A DNA stretch of 64,000 nt, from the NCBI GenBank assembly GCA_033675545.1, contig JAWDGP010001105.1:171501-235500 (forward strand). Reading direction: 5' to 3'. How positions within the stretch are numbered: position 1 is the stretch's first letter; each line of letters opens with the position of its first letter. Below the pieces are notes generated by a model. The model searched no databases, had not been told where the DNA came from, and worked only from the letters and a program-made list of their open reading frames with translations. Positions 19,901-35,100 of this stretch are shown in pieces. Source of the stretch: Elysia crispata. Its lineage: Eukaryota; Mollusca; Gastropoda; Plakobranchidae. The position numbers and the translations under genes were made by a program.

Positions 19901-21236
19901 AAAAGACGAAGAACACAATCCTGATAAGTTCCATTAGATTTCAATAAAGAGCTAAATTGAATTGTGGGGGTTAACCTGACTCCATTTGTCAGCAGATAGG
20001 ACTCTTGTAGCCTTGTGAAACAGATTATGCATTTGAATGGAGCATTAATATGAAATTGATTAGTGATGTTAAAATGCAAGTTTTAATCTGCTTATTTTTG
20101 TATCGTCCCTTTTTTTAAACCTTGCATATGAGTGAGCTAATATGTATGAATTCATAGATGGTTTGAACTAAAATGCTTTTTTCCCCAAACTTGATTGAAG
20201 GAGATTACATCTGAGCCTTGCATGTACCTTGTATGTCTAGGAGATGGGTATCTGTGATTGGTACTATGTTAATTAATACATGACATCTCATTAAAACAAA
20301 TCATCATTCTTAAACAGAAGTTTCTGAGCCTCTGGAAACTTTTATCCACAAGGAATATGCATGCCACAATTCTGAAGTTTACTTTGTTAGGGCTCATACA
20401 CAAATTAATGCCAAAAAAAATCTTCAAAGAAAACAACTTAGGAAAGCAGAACACCTTATATTCTTCTTTTTTATGATAAGATGACGTTTTGAGGTGACAG
20501 AATTTAAAAAAAATCAGTGGTGCAATATAGCATTTATAATTTTAAAAAAATTCTTATTGATGAAGTGGTTGAAGCAAAATAGTCCTTCTCTGAAGGTACA
20601 ATATACTGTCTTAAAAAGACAAAAAAATGTCCCTTTCTCTCCCTCAAAAGCATGAATTCATGTTTCTAACTTTTCCCATGGATCTGTAATGTCAACAGGT
20701 ATAGAGTTGTGTGGTGGATATTGCAAACTATTGCAGCTGTAGAAAGACTTAAACCGCTTTGCCTCATCTTGAATACTTGTTTTCGTTCGATGAGAAAGAG
20801 CAGGAGACAAGAATTATACAGGTTGAATCAGTTTAAGTTATTTTTTAAGTATAATTTTGTTTATTGTGGAATACACAAGTGTTGAACTTCATAATGAAAC
20901 TTTTTCACTCACAGTTTGGAGGCAATATTACTAACAAGCTTTGTTTTCAAATATCACCCAATTTGTGATAATGTGAATGGTCGATGCTATGTTTCAATTT
21001 CTGAGATTACTATTTTGAAAACTATGTTTTCTTTATTTGAGTAAAATTGTTGATACTGTATTTAGAAATGCTTTGTATTGGCTTTGTTTTGTAATATACA
21101 TCTTGAAAATGTAAAGGCAACATTTACTCAGATCAGATACAACCACGACAATGAATTTTATGTTTTAATCTTTTGACATTCCAATTTCATTTAACCTTTT
21201 CATCATCATTTACCCTTTATTTAATATATATATACC

Positions 21237-21280
<44 letters not shown>

Positions 21281-23192
21281 ATACAAAAAACAAAACCACA
21301 GCTATCGCTAATCCACTCCTGTATGTCATTCATGTACTTGTTCTTATAGCACAGTTATCTGAACTGATCAAAAGAACAATAGAGGGACTCAATGGAGTTT
21401 ATCAAGACAAAATTATGTATAGATCTAACTGAAGATGCATTTTTGTTGGCCTTAACATAATGAACAGAAAAACCGTTTTTGAGATGTGTTAATCCTTGCG
21501 ATGTGACACTCATTCTTATTCTTAACCAAACTTAAAAAAAAAAAAATCAACTTTCATCCCATCCTTACCTGTTTTGTCAGTATTTTGAGAAATGACGGGG
21601 ATATAGTGTCATTTATGCCTTCATCTATCTATTTCTAAACATAATTATTTGAAATCCAAAGTTAAAAGTATAAAAGATTAAACTCAACTCAATTTAATTA
21701 GCTAAAGATCAACCATATTTATTTGCATAATGCAGTTTGAGAGAAATATTTCAGTCAGGATAAAATCATACATGGCCAAGCTTTAGCTGAATATTTGAAA
21801 GTCATTATGTTAACACACGACCAGATTTGATAATAGTGGAATGAAATAATATCAAAGACTATGGAAGAATGCTTTGATCAGAAATCTCTCTTTTAAAGGG
21901 ATTATTAGTCCCTAACTAAACTCAATGTGATACAGTGATAGTTTGATAAAACCCACTCACAATAAGGCAATGTTGATCTTCTTTCGCAATTTTAAACTAA
22001 AGAGAATGAAAAGATAAAGTTTGCCATATTCACAGACTTATGTTTTGAGATATTTCAACTCTTTGATTACGTAAAATATTTCTTGTGGTGAATTTGATTC
22101 TTACTTTGTTTTTTACTTCTTCAAATGTTATGTTTATGTAGTCTATTTCATAAATTAGTTTAGTTTTTGCTTTTGTTGTCTTTTCTTTTCACTTTAAAAT
22201 ATTCTTAAGCCATTGATAAATCATTAATGAATATAATAGAAACTTTGGTTATCCCTTCACTCAAGCTGCTGTCATATTCACAAGATAATCCAAGGCATAT
22301 CAAACAATTAGTATCTCTGTTACTATTTTTGTGCCCTGCAGTCGTGTGATTTTAGTTTAAAAAAAAAAAGAAGCTGCATTTCTACTTGCTATGCTAACCC
22401 AAAGTGGACTGCCTTCTTCAATCATGGCTCATATATTTATTCCATATCATTATAATGCCTAAATGAATATTAAATGTTTCCTGGCAGATCTGATTCAGTC
22501 AACTGAGGTATGGGGTTCGATGCTTTCTTCATCTTAGTTTATATGAGACAATTATGTGACAGCAAGGAGTGCTATGGAAGGGACAGTTCCCTGTTGCTGG
22601 CCCTTTCAATCAACCTAAATTATACCAAGTTGTTTCTCTAGCAGTCTAAAGTGCCTTTCTACCAGGGATCAGGATTTCCACCCTGTGATCTCTTTAAAAT
22701 TAAGTTTTAAAACGAACCATTTAGTATTTCAGTCTCTTGTGACGAGTTATTTCTATAAATTTATTGTAGCCCTGAATTTCTATAAAATTCAACAATATTC
22801 ATGAAATATTTAGTTTTACATTTTTTTACATTTCCAGTAAGATCTATTCATTGTTATTATGTATTCCATAGAAGTACAGTTATAATTCCCAGTAAATCTT
22901 CTTCATTTTTTTTCTTTATCCTATTCAACTTCTGCCTTTGACGAATTAGTGTCTGTTTATCTATCTACCTATTTCTTTATCTGTATATCTTTCTCTCTGT
23001 ATATATTCAATTGCCCTCTATCCATCAATCTATTTGGCTATTGGTATTTCTATTTATATTAAATTATCTATCTTTATTTCTATTTTAAATCTGTCTGCCT
23101 ATCTATCTACAGGTCTATACATAATGCAAGTCAATAGATACATATTTTAGTCACTCTCTTTTCCTATATATCTGTCTGTCTGTCTGTCTCCA
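16929..23192. other. AT-rich region, no recognised gene
   Basis: About 6 kb with only short chance frames on both strands. It may be partly long 3' UTR of the kinase gene. A (TA)n tract lies at 21224-21275 and degenerate CTAT/CTGT words at 22960-23190. Confidence 0.5.
21224..21275. repeat. (TA)n microsatellite
   Basis: TA units with one CCG interruption. Confidence 0.95.
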
Positions 23193-24257
23193 AATAGAAA
23201 AGCAAAAACACCACACTTGGAGGACAACTTGGTAATTATAAAGGATCCAAAAAGGACGCGTGTGTGTCTGTAAATAGTGTGAAACCAGGTTTAAAAAGAG
23301 ACAGGCACACCACTTTATAACTACGGGACTAAAAAAAGAAACAACACAAGTATAGATTAAACATAAAAACGTTTCGCCTTTATTGTGGCTTCATCAGAGT
23401 GTGTAGGAAAAAATTGACTTCAACAAGTTAAACAAAACATTGGGGGAGCTGGGCTCAGACGGGACAAATGATTGGTTGGGGGAGGGGCAGTGCGCAGAAT
23501 GCTTCAAGGTTCAGTGCAATGGCTAGGGATGGTGATGGCAGAGGGCGTGACCTCGTTGATATGAGGGTAAGATAAGGCTGGAGCGCGAGTTTGGAATAAA
23601 ATATTAGGGCTGGTTAGTGTCTGTAGAGAAATCAAAATTCAAAAATTGGGAAAAGGTTTTTTGGGTTTTACACCTGATTCAAATGGGAATGCGCGTGTAG
23701 AAGAATGATAGTTGATACGTTACAGGGCGAGATGTAGAGGGTATGGATATTTATATGGTCTATCAATCGCCATCCCCGCCTACAGTACCACCTATATTTA
23801 TTAGAGACCCTCTACATCTCGCCCTGTAACGTATCAACTATTTCTTCTACACGCGCATTCCCATTTGAATCAGGTGTAAAACCCAAAAAACCTTTTCCCA
23901 ATTTTTGAATTTTGATTTCTCTACAGACACTAACCAGCCCTAATATTTTATTCCAAACTCGCGCTCCAGCCTTATCTTACCCTCATATCAACGAGGTCAC
24001 GCCCTCTGCCATCACCATCCCTAGCCATTGCACTGAACCTTGAAGCATTCTGCGCACTGCCCCTCCCCCAACCAATCATTTGTCCCGTCTGAGCCCAGCT
24101 CCCCCAATGTTTTGTTTAACTTGTTGAAGTCAATTTTTTCCTACACACTCTGATGAAGCCACAATAAAGGCGAAACGTTTTTATGTTTAATCTATACTTG
24201 TGTTGTTTCTTTTTTTAGTCCCGTAGTTATAAAGTGGTGTGCCTGTCTCTTTTTAAA
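23193..24257. mobile_element. Large foldback (inverted-repeat) element
   Basis: The arms 23286-23742 and 23807-24261 are near-perfect reverse complements (checked at both ends and in the middle, with small indels such as AATGAT/AAAT near 23705) around a 64-nt loop. Both outer flanks are CTGT repeats: 23170-23192 on the left and 24258 onward on the right, as if the unit had inserted into a microsatellite. Each arm holds CTGATGA, a three-base GCC/GGC stem and GAAAC, close to a hammerhead ribozyme core. No transposase or RT frame is inside, so it is non-autonomous. The class is uncertain: a foldback element, or an inverted-duplicated 3' end of a Penelope-like element. Confidence 0.7.
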
Positions 24258-25006
<749 letters not shown>

Positions 25007-26580
25007 GTGGTAAACTATCTGTACATTCAGCCATTTAGTGGGCAACCCCGTGCACTTAACAACCCAATCAGTGAAAAAGAAGTCAGACAAAGCATAAAAC
25101 AGCTAAACAATGGACGCGCTCCTGGAGAAGATAATATATGTAATGAATACCTTAAGTTTGCACCGGAAATTCTTGACAATCAAATCGCAATGATAATAAA
25201 TAAGACATTCGAGAATCATGAAGATCTAGACATCAACAATGGAATCCTGGTAGCGCTACCCAAGCCAGGACCACCACAAAATCTGCGCCCTGTTACATTG
25301 TTGAACTCTATAAGGAAAGTGCTTTCAACTATCGCTCTAACTAGAATAAGGCCTGCTGTGGAAAACTATATCTCTTGCAGTCAAAGTGGCTTCAGGCCTA
25401 ACCGTAGTACGTCTGATGTAGTATGGGCCCACAGATGGATCTCAGCCAAGGTTCTCAATTATGCGGACATCGAAAGAGACATCACAGGGATAGATATGTC
25501 TGCGGCATTTGACACAATTGACAGAAAACAGCTACTGCAATTATTGACAAATCTTGTCACGGAAGACGAAAAGCGAATATACAATTCCTGCTGAGCAATA
25601 CAACACTCAACGTTAAAATCAGCGGCGCCAACACTGAAGAACCCTTTCTCACAAACATAGGCACCCCTCAAGGAGACAGCCTAAGTCCAGTACTTTTCAT
25701 CATCTATCTTGAACAAGCACTGAAAAATGTGAGATCAACGCTCGACAGCCCATCAAACACAACAGAGGCACATCTTCCTAATGAGATAGTATATGCTGAC
25801 GACATAGACTTTATTGGCAACCAACCAGTGAATGTGGAAAAAATAGAAGAAACACTCAAAGTTCACAAACTCAAAGTCAATGTAGACAAAACGGAGCACA
25901 CCTCAGTAAGAAAACATTCAGAGGAATGGAAAACATCAAAGAAAGTGGGTTCACTGCTCGGCAGTAAAGAAGACATAGAACACAGAAAACACCTATCAAA
26001 CATAGCATTGAATAAGATGGAACAGATATGGCACAGAGCGGACAAAACCAAGCAGCGCACAAGAATTAAGCTATATAACACCTTAGTGAGGCCAGTTCTG
26101 TTATACAATTGCGGCACATGGGCACTGACCAAAACAGACGAAGAAAAGTTGGACTCTTTCCATCGAAAGCAGCTGCGCAGGGTTCTGGGAATTCGATACC
26201 CAACAAAAATTTCAAATAAGTCCCTCTACAAAAAATGTGAACAAACCCCAATTTCTTTGGAAGTGTTGCAAGCAAGGTGGAGGCTGTTCGGTCATGTACT
26301 TAGGCGAGAACCATCGATCCCTGCCAACAAAGCTATGGCATTCTATTTCCACGACAATGCCAAGCGAGCCAGGGGTAGGCCGATCACCACACTCCCAATG
26401 ACTCTCAATAACGATCTCAAGATACTGCAAAATCGGAGCATCTCTCTCACATCACAAAAAGACCTGGAAACAATAAGAAAGATTGCAGAAAGAAGACAAG
26501 AATGGTTTACCTTCACCGCAGACATAAAGAAGGCTGCCGAAGCTGCGAGGTCGGACGACACTCCTAGCGGAAGGCCTTAA
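25007..26580 (+). pseudogene. 5'-truncated non-LTR retrotransposon RT
   Basis: Two plus-strand frames form one reverse transcriptase split by a single-base shift at about 25580-25594. Frame one (25007-25594) contains NNGRAPGEDNI, LRPVTLLNS, SGFRPNRST and motif A, GIDMSAAFDTIDR. Frame two, open from about 25580 to the stop at 26578-26580, contains TPQGDSLSPVLF (RT block B) and the catalytic YADDIDF (block C). It also has the usual LINE C-terminus: LLYNCGTWALT, LDSFHRKQLRRVLGI, WRLFGHVLRR and ARGRPITTLP. The endonuclease and the start of the RT are missing, as expected for 5' truncation near 25025. The catalytic Asp residues remain and decay is slight, so the insertion is probably fairly young. 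Clade not assigned. Confidence 0.85.
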
Positions 26581-26769
26581 TACAATAATACACAAACTAT
26601 CTGTCAAGTTGTTGACCTGATGAATGCAAGTTTAACTGCAGTATAGCAAATTCAAAAGCGCGTAACAGCGGAAGGCTTGTGGTTCTTTCTGACGTTCTGC
26701 ACACCATAAAGAGATTGATAATTTATCAGGAAACAGAAAAACAACCAGAGTCTAGCTAACAACACTATG

Positions 26770-26990
26770 TCTGTCGCGAATTAACTGTATACATTCTTCC
26801 TGGTTTATACCAATGGCATAACATTCAACATCAAAACATCCTGGGATATATCGTTTTGCAGATGATGTGGCAATCTTTGTAGTAGAGGTGCAAATCTCAA
26901 TTGCAGCCATACAAGTATAGTTAAGAGAACAAATAAATGTGCTGGGCCAAAAGGAGGTAGGATATGAGGTTCTTAACTCTTTCAATATAC
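26770..26990 (+). pseudogene. Decayed second RT fragment (FADDVAIF)
   Basis: A plus-strand frame reads YRFADDVAIFVVEVQI and, after an in-frame stop, LREQINVLGQ. FADDVAIF matches the catalytic block of LINE reverse transcriptases but differs from the YADDIDF of the neighbouring copy, so this would be a different, older element. The fragment is short and identification rests mainly on that motif. Confidence 0.45.
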
Positions 26991-29534
26991 ATTCCGCCTA
27001 AGTTTATGAATAGTACAATATCTCAGTATAAAAAAGTCAACCCAATATCTCAGTATAAAAAAGTCAACCCAAACAACAGGATATTTTTCTGTTAAATCTT
27101 CTTCTTTAATTGTTTACTTTCACCATGTATTGTGACACTTTGTATTTAACTTCTGTTGTTTTACTGGTTGTTGTGACAGAGTATTCAGCAAAGTCTGCAA
27201 CAGCTACTCACTAAGGAAATAACAAACTGAATATTACACAAAAATAATTTTTAAAAAATCCAAATTTATTTCCCCTGTGTTGTAGGCCTACATCAGTGGT
27301 CAATGCTCGCTTGTTTTACATAAGGAATTGTTCTCCATGAGCAAAACAAACCCATCTCCAACTCACAGCCCGGTTGCCTTACATCTTTCATCTTTAAAAG
27401 TCTTTAACATAAAAAATCTAAGTTGCAAGTATATGAGTAACTTGAGAAAAGACTATGCGGTTGAGCATTGGAATGGATTAGCTTGAGAGCACTCGGTTTG
27501 AATTTGAATTTGAATTCTACTCTTTACTATTCCAACTTAATATATCTAATGTTTAAATGGTTATATAACAGTCACATACTCGTGATCAAATAATTTTTTT
27601 TAATTTTAAGACAAAAGTACCCAGAAATAATCAAGGAGTTTTGTGGTGATGGAACTTTATCAATCTGCATAGAGAACTAATACCGTATAGCACAACAAAT
27701 TGTGTTCCATTTTAGTGTTGTCGAATCAGGCTGTGTCTACATGTTATAATCTTAATGCATTTACAAGCATTCACGCCCTACAAACACACACACAATCGTT
27801 AAAATGAATGCGAGACTTATAACTGCCCTTTCCTGTACACAATATGACTAGATTTCACTCCAGTTCTTTTATAAAACATGACATGCTTTACGTTCAGAAC
27901 AAGGTTATAAATATTCAGCATTAAAAAAATAAATAAGCTCTTCCATTATAGAGGGAATGAAAGGATCGACCGAGGCTAAAGTAAGTTATATATTATTTAA
28001 AAAGAGAAGTATACTATTTTCGAGGGAAATCGTTGATAATATTTGGTGACATACTGTGGTGAAGATCAATACCTCCAACCTGATTTTCTACCTTAATGTG
28101 TTAACGTCCAAAGTATTTTATGTATCCGTTCACATAGAAATGAATAAAGACATTTTTTTAATACGCTTCCCTTTTTCTCCAATGATTTCTGTGCATTACC
28201 GGTACATGCAGGAGAGATCATTAGGTCAACCAAAAATATTTCTGATCTCCTTTACTGTTACTCAGACCTAGAGTGATATTTAGCGTTTTCAAATTTATTT
28301 ACATCCATTTTATGAAAGGCTTTTGTCAACAACATCATTAACCTCTCTTCAGAAGAAGACTTGAAAATTTAAGGGTGTCTAGTGCTGGTTATAGGCACGT
28401 GTCAGCCTCTCTTTTTTTTTTTTTTTTTTTGACAGCAAAAAGTCAGGACTTTACTAGATTTTGCAGCTAACAGTGGCTAAAAGCATATATTGTCCTATGC
28501 AGTACTTTTATTTGCGTATAACACAAACATTTGATCAATATCTGTTTTTGATGCAGTGAATCAAGAATACATTTTTTATGATCAGTAAATACGTATGGAA
28601 ATATTCTTTATTCATTATTTCTCCATTTAAATTTGAAAAAAATAATCACATGGAAAGCATAAATCTCTTATTTACATTACAAAACAGATTTTCTTTCTTA
28701 TCTCTTAAACGTCAACTTCAAACGCAATCATATTTGCAATATGCACACTTATTTTTACTCTCGCCCAAGTAAATTAATAATATTATTTTAGTTTTGAATG
28801 ACCTCTCGAGGTCTCGGCGATGGAATTCAGATCCGTGTTATCAATAAGATTTGAAAGTACATGTAATCAAATGAAAGAAATACAGTTGACTTAAATAGAG
28901 AAAATCTCATCATTGCTCCCTATTTTCCCCACAAAAAGATAAAAAAGGAAAGTAAAAAAAGATTAAAAAAAAAAAAAAAAAGATCGACAGAGTAATAAAT
29001 GGTACAACACAGGTAAGTATCTTGAAAGGCGAAACTATGAAGAAATAACACGACAATCTGTACACATATTTATGGGCTGGTTGTTCAATATAAGTGGTCT
29101 TTAAAGGTAGAGAGCGGCCAGGCGATTTTACCCTACATCGCATCTCGAAGAAAAGTGAAAGTTCCATTGCTATCAACCAACGGATAAGAAAACAAAGAGA
29201 AAGAGATAGAGAGTTGGTGGAAGAAGAAGAAGAAGAAGAGGAGGGAGACAGAAAGAGATAAAGAGGTCATCAGTAGTGGTGAGACGGAAAAACAAATAAA
29301 CGATGAGGTAATTAGTAGGGAGAATAAAAATAGATTCTTATTGACAGCCCGTCAGATAAGTAGATAAAAGATAGATGTACAGGTAATGTGTAGATTGACC
29401 AGAAAGAAATAAATAAGACACAGACGAAGCGGTATTGATTATGAGAAAAGTTGAATTAAAAAACAAAAGCAGAAGATGAGAGAGTTAGGCATAGATTTAG
29501 AGTGGGAGATAAGATTCATAGAAAACACGATGAC

Positions 29535-29642
<108 letters not shown>

Positions 29643-29810
29643 TTAGTTTTAAGTCTGGCATACAAGAGGCAACCAACTTGTAGGAATCGTTGATTTATCA
29701 GACTCACACAGTCCCAGCGCCCCACAACAGACTGAAGTTGGTCAGTTTCAAGGCACATCACAGAGGAAAACCATAATAGAACACGGCATCAATAAATAAT
29801 AAATAGCTAT

Positions 29811-29812
29811 AG

Positions 29813-29867
<55 letters not shown>
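29811..29867. repeat. (TA)n microsatellite
   Basis: About 27 TA units. Confidence 0.95.
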
Positions 29868-29869
<2 letters not shown>

Positions 29870-30507
29870 AATCAAACGAGAAAAAGGGAAGGCGATGCAT
29901 TTCAAAACTTATTTTCTCATAATTTTACATTTTATAATTTTTTCTGATAGGATAAAAAATGGATAGGAATTAAAGGTATAGGAAAGACGAAGGGTTTGAG
30001 GCAAGATTTAAATCAAATCTCAGAAACAAGAAAAATGAAAAGTGCATACAAACACGAAAAGCTATGTTGACCAAATCCGAAAAAAATGTTGTACGAAACA
30101 ATTGAAATATTTTACATTCAGAGCGAATTTTTAAGGACATTTTTGTTTCAAGAACCCAAAATATATATATAACAAATTAGATTGCTTTCGTCAAATTTTT
30201 CTTCTCACTTAGAAAAGGTCACTATATGTACTCTTATAAATGTGTTATTAAAATATTAAAATTCGACGAGCAGTCATTATCCTAATAAGAACAAAGTAAA
30301 AAGAGGAAAGCATAGGGAAAAAAATAAACCTAGACCAACAGTTGAACAATTGTTCCTGCAGCAGAAATAAGAATTACGATGAGAAGGAAATATAACTGTG
30401 ATAGAAATGAAACAACGTTGACACAGCTTATTTCGGATCACCAAAAAAAAAAAAAGATATATTATTTAAAAAGCAACAAAGACTATAACAGTCACATTAA
30501 CTGTTAC

Positions 30508-30710
<203 letters not shown>

Positions 30711-30790
30711 AAACAGCCTATAACTTTTACAGCCACCATCACCACAATATTTGTTTACTACATCTTTCAATACTTCTACTACTACAAACA

Positions 30791-30977
<187 letters not shown>

Positions 30978-31026
30978 TGTTGATGATTATGATGATGATA
31001 AAATAAATGATAATGATAATAGTTAA

Positions 31027-31027
31027 A

Positions 31028-31103
<76 letters not shown>
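31027..31103. repeat. (AAT)n microsatellite
   Basis: About 25 AAT units, then poly-A. Confidence 0.95.
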
Positions 31104-31105
<2 letters not shown>

Positions 31106-31722
31106 CGAAAAAAAAAAAAAAAAAAAAAACTCTCAATAATGATTGTAATAATAACACATACTGTTAAGTGAGAGTTTCCCCCATGACTTCGAGTCTATAG
31201 ATAACTATCGTCCATGGGGTCGCCCTGTGTGTGCCATGCTAACCATACCATACAGAATAGTATTACACGTCGGACAAACCAGCAAGCAGCGTTGTGTTAC
31301 TTGTTTTCTTATTTTTATTTATTTATTTTTTTTTTGCTACTGCTCTCCAACAGTAAGTGGTTTCACTGCAAAACTATACTCTCTACTTATTGATTCTAAT
31401 TGAAGAAATCATAATTTAAAGGAAGAGGTTTTTTTTCGTAAGAATTGTTCCCCTAGTATGCTCTACAACATAACTGTTCTGTCCTTCAAATCAAACAATA
31501 CTACTACTATCGACTACTCTGAAAAGGATTGACAGTACTGAATGATCGACTTTAAAAAAAAAAAAACGTTTCTGTCTTAAAGCATGCTATTTTTTTTTTT
31601 CTTCTTTTCTTTCTCGCTATAGCGTTCATGCTTTGAAGGCCACGATGAATTAATTGCAGGAAAAAGCACTTTAAACAGTCATTTGGATTCAGTATCTCTC
31701 AACCTAACGTAATGGCGACTCT

Positions 31723-32108
31723 TTACTCCGAATGGGGGTGTTTCTTCTTTGAGGCAGACCCGTTGGCCTCGGAGTGGTTTCCGTTTTCCTCCGACTTGAG
31801 AGATCCATTTGGGGAGAACTTGAGCTGACCTCCGTTTGGTAGATGTTTGCCGCTGGTTTTGTTTTGGTCTACACTCTTCTTCGTCTGGCAAGAGGCACAA
31901 ATGAACAAGATGAGATTTAGAGGAGGTGTTGGTACTGGCCAGTCGGTAGGAGAGGCAGATATAGAAAGTAAAAAAAATGAAGAAAAAAAGTGAGGAAGAG
32001 GGAGGGAAAGAGATAAAGCGATGAGGATAAATATATAGAGAGGATAAATAATTATTAAAGAATGATAGATAGATAAATCATCGAAGTGTAGATAGATGAT
32101 AGATTCAG

Positions 32109-32181
<73 letters not shown>

Positions 32182-35100
32182 TTGGGAGGGGGGGGGGGAG
32201 AAAGGGGAAGGACAGAAGAGGGAGACAGAGCGAGATAGACTTTCTCTTTCTTCGAAAAATTCTATCTATCATAAAAAGTACTAGGTTTTCAGGTAATCTC
32301 GCGACTTACTGTTTTATTCTTCAAGTACGACTGGATGTAGAAGTTTGTGAAGAGCGACAGGATTGTGATGCAGTAGACCACGCCGATGTAGTTCAGGAAC
32401 TGCGGGAAATTCGGGTCGTTACAGGTCGTGTTGGTTCCCATGATGATCAGCATGCAGCAGAACTGGATCTACAAAATAACTTGAGAATGTTAGTTGTAGC
32501 GAAGATGCAGCAAAAGAGAGGGTGGGCAAAGACGACTGGAGATAAACAGAGCTGGAGAGATGTAATTGAGACGATTTGCTAACACTACTTTTGTTTGACT
32601 TTTTAACGTCTTAGGCCAAATTTTGTACGGTGGAGCGAATTTCTGAAATTATGAAGCACAAAGATCTAGATCTGATCTATAATAGGGACAACACAATGAA
32701 AGGAAAAGTGAAAAACAAAATTTGAGATGATAGTGTGTTTCTACCGAGATCTTTGGAAATGCTATTCTATGTCCGCCATTGCTTTATAATAAGGTATTCA
32801 CGAAGTCAAGTTTAAAATGTTTCTAAAAATTAATGTAGAATATGGACGCTTTTAATAACACCTTATGGATAACGCGAAAGTTTATAATTTGCAATATTCT
32901 CATAAGATGATTATGACCCGTGGACTCTAGACTTTATAGTAAAGGCTTTCTGAGAATCATAAGGCGCCTCAGTTCGTGTGATTTAAGACTTACCAGTTGT
33001 AGTTTGGTGAGATGTCTCTTCCACCACAGATACTTCTGCATGTGTGGCCCGAGCGCCGAAAGCCCGTAGTAAGAGTACATGATGGTGTGGATGAAGCAGT
33101 TCAGGGTGAGCAAATGCACCACTAGATGGGTGATAATAAGGAAATATTCATTAGAAGATGCCATCTGATTGAATTTACAGATCATTTAGTGATATTTACG
33201 TCTTTTGTGAAAATCATTTACAGGATGAAAAAACAGGTTTTATGAACAACTGAAAGAACTTGGACGTAAACTTGGAAGAATGAAAGCTTGAATTTGAATT
33301 GTAAATGAAAAAAATGATTTTTCTTGTCCGACTTTAGGTACAAATACCTGGACCTCTGTTAAGTAGACCAGGATTTAACAGTCGCGGCAAATGTAGAATT
33401 TACATGGTCAATCCGTGACTTCACAGGGACATAAGACCTGTTAAATCTCCTCACGTAGTCTTATCGGTACCAAAATTACTGCGATGCAAAAAGGATGCGT
33501 AGAGATTTATGTAGATACAGTGACAACTTATAAAAGTAAAAAAAAAGACGAAGAGAGGAAGATAGTGAGCAACTGGGGTGACGTACTCATGCCTCCAGGA
33601 GCGACATTGGCGGCCACCCACCAGGTTCCAGCTATAGTCACGTGATGGTACACATGCAGGAAGGACAGTTGGTTGTTCTTCTTCCGCAGAATGAAGAATA
33701 TCTAGGAATCAAGCGTTCGAATGGAAAAGTCAGTTGCTTGTCAGGAGAAATTCATTTGGAAAATAAGTAGATATTCATTGAAGGGCAAGATAGAGCAGAA
33801 AAGTAATAGTAAAATTTAATGTAACTATATAAATAGGGAATAGATGGGCAGAATGATGTAGAGACAAATTGATAACGAGATATATAGAGATGAAGAGTGT
33901 GAAGGTTTTAGAACAAAGAGCACAGCTCCAAAACGGGTTAAAAGGAATAGTGACAGTACAGACTCACCGTATCAAGAAACTCGACGTATCTGGTGAAGAA
34001 ATACAGCCAAACCAGCCGCGCCATCTGGAAAAATAATCCATAGTTTTACTATAATGTATGTAACGTAGTTACATTAGTCAAACCTCTATAACAAACAGTT
34101 TTTACCTTTAGAAATAATTTTAAAAATTTTCAAACTTTCCAGTCAGCCAGTCCTTTTTTAACTTGTGAAAGGTCAAAGGAATTGATTAGTTTCTTGAGCA
34201 ACTGAAATACGATGCACTCTAAGATATCATGTTTACTATATTCCACCAAATAGGTCTTCCCCAGGCAGCTTGCAGCTCAGATCCAAAACTGTTCCAATTG
34301 GGCGAGAATAGAAGAGCACGTTTGCCGGATGGCCTCTACACTAAAGACAGACTGATTAAAAAAGCAAGGCGATGTGTTTTGAAAATTAGTATCACTGGTT
34401 GTGTAGGAAAGCCGAGGCTTGTTTAAATTGGTAGTTAGTGTTTTATAGGCAGTGCCTTTGAATTATAATGTGACAGGAGATCTTAGTTTTTTAGTTTTTC
34501 GAAATGCTCACATTCGTGAATTTTGAAAAAAACGATCATTTGAAGAATAATATAATTCAGCGTTCACACTAGTTTACTTCTGAAGCATGGACCAACCAAA
34601 AGATGTCATACCAAATGAGGAAGTGAAACGACAAGATCTAAAGATGGATAGATAGCTTGTGTTTTCAAGCAAGCATACAAATGCTACAAAGAAAATCGAA
34701 AGTACAACAGGCAAATAAAACATTCAATGGCAATGATTAAAACCACATAGACATTCATATTTTTGACCATTGTTTTTTTTTTTTTCTTTTTCTTTCTTCT
34801 CTCTTTTGTTGTTGTTGTTGTTGTCCTTTTTATGTGTTAACGCATCGAGTTAAGTAAAACAGTGTTATTGCTCGCCAATAAAAAACAAACTCGTTTTTAT
34901 GAAGCATAAATATCGGCCATTATTTGTCTTCAGATATAATAAAGACAATTGGAAGAAGGTTATATAGACTGTGTATAATTTATTATCACAGCTGTGTTGT
35001 GTGCCCGCCCCGCAATCACTGCACACTCAGCTGTTGACACAGCATTTAAAGTAACGCCAGTGTTCACGCCCCATTCTAACAAATTTCCCGATTTTATTTG

